From a virus: a stretch of DNA of 33,348 nucleotides. The stretch is from positions 1 to 33,348 of the IMG/VR virus record IMGVR_UViG_3300020109_000077. One strand, written 5' to 3'. Below the pieces are notes generated by a model, which ran no database searches, was not told the origin of the DNA, and saw only the letters and a list, made by a program, of their open reading frames with translations. Made by a program: the position numbers and the translations under genes. Positions within the stretch are counted from its first letter, which is position 1. Every line of letters begins with the position of its first letter. Below are positions 32,934 to 33,348 of this stretch, piece by piece.

Positions 32934-33348
32934 CAGGATCGGGATCGCAGGCGGATGATCTCCACGGCCGCCAGGCGGGCCAGTTCGGCGGCCGGCTCGT
33001 TGCCCTGGCCCAGGCCGAGCGGCTCCAGGTGCTGTCGCACGGCGGCAAGCTCGGGGTCGGGGGTGGAGGCGGCGGGGTCGAGGTCGTCAAGGCTGAAACG
33101 CGGCTCGTAGAGTCGCAGCAGCCGGTTGAGTTCGCGCTGCGTCTGAACGGCGGTCTTGATGTCGCTAATGGCCATGCTCTTCGCGTAGCAGTCGCTCAGC
33201 CGGGCAATGGCCGCGCCCAGGGCCTCGTCGCGGTCATAGTTGGCTGCGATGATCAGCCGGGCCCGGGCCTCGCGCAGGGCGCGGCGGGCCGCACGCTTGC
33301 TGGCCCCGAGCTTCTCAGTCGCCGTAGCCAGGATCGACTCCTCGCTCA
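32933..33348 (-). CDS. Terminase small subunit candidate, N-terminus cut by right edge
   Basis: The frame is open to the right edge; the C-terminal 138 residues are present. EESILATATEKLGASKRAAR, RALREARARLIIAANYDRDE, ALGAAIARLSDCYAKSMAIS and DIKTAVQTQRELNRLLRLYE form an HTH-like basic N-terminal part followed by long helices, the layout of small terminase subunits and of their helical oligomerisation region. It precedes the methyltransferase and large terminase with a TGATG overlap. An internal ATG at 33175 exists, but the frame clearly continues upstream. Assignment is by position and helical pattern. Confidence 0.5.
   Translation of the reverse strand, partial: SEESILATATEKLGASKRAARRALREARARLIIAANYDRDEALGAAIARLSDCYAKSMAISDIKTAVQTQRELNRLLRLYEPRFSLDDLDPAASTPDPELAAVRQHLEPLGLGQGNEPAAELARLAAVEIIRLRSRS

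Noticed and set aside
1-33348. CRISPR array or insertion sequence
   Set aside because: No regularly spaced repeats with unique spacers and no transposase or paired terminal repeats seen; the repeats present are short and contiguous or gene-junction type.

Overview
The window looks like most of a temperate, long-tailed (siphovirus-type) phage or prophage genome, read almost entirely from the minus strand, so gene order runs from the right end (about 33 kb) to the left end (1). Base composition is high in G+C, and one protein (2926-3612) starts with an alpha-helical domain of a kind I associate with cellular proteins of Planctomycetota. I therefore infer a planctomycete-like host; this rests on family recognition, not on a search. 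Both window ends cut genes.

Right to left, the packaging and head module comes first: a probable small terminase subunit (cut by the right edge), a beta-class DNA methyltransferase with an internal duplication, the large terminase, a zinc-ribbon miniprotein, a gpW-like connector, a lambda-type portal, a prohead protease fused to the major capsid protein, and two tandem DUF2190-type capsid cement paralogues. The head-tail and tail module follows: stopper-like, tail-terminator-like and HK97-gp10-like proteins, tail tube, two small beta-rich structural proteins, a tail assembly chaperone with a probable -1 frameshift product, a tape measure protein, and three tail-tip or fibre candidates. The late operon ends with a glycosyltransferase and a sulfotransferase that are translationally coupled. 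These could decorate the virion or the host surface.

A control region lies at about 9.7-12.9 kb. It holds the only plus-strand gene I accept (a small membrane protein), two excisionase-type HTH genes, several sigma-70-like promoters with palindromic operators, a run of GTTAGGG boxes, a family of structured intergenic elements that sit on ribosome-binding sites, and the 3' part of a tRNA-like sequence beside a perfect palindrome. The last two are a candidate attP or junction.

The left 9.6 kb is an early operon. It encodes zinc-ribbon proteins, a ParB-N/HTH/methyltransferase, a PD-(D/E)XK-type nuclease, a RecT-type annealing protein, a GIY-YIG nuclease cassette, a tiny acidic Cys-rich protein, a tyrosine integrase, a membrane coiled-coil protein, the Planctomycetota-domain protein, and a probable replication initiator. 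Four 20-bp iterons lie inside the initiator coding sequence, as in lambda O. A chain of small, tightly overlapping genes then runs to the left edge. Most junctions are ATGA, TGATG or few-nucleotide overlaps, which implies long leftward operons with translational coupling.

The most interesting points are the origin-like iterons inside the initiator gene, the GIY-YIG cassette bounded by 17-bp direct repeats that rebuild the gene junction, the methyltransferase with two copies of its recognition-region block, the RBS-linked structured repeats, and the protease-capsid fusion with a strong internal start. I could not identify an endolysin in the window.
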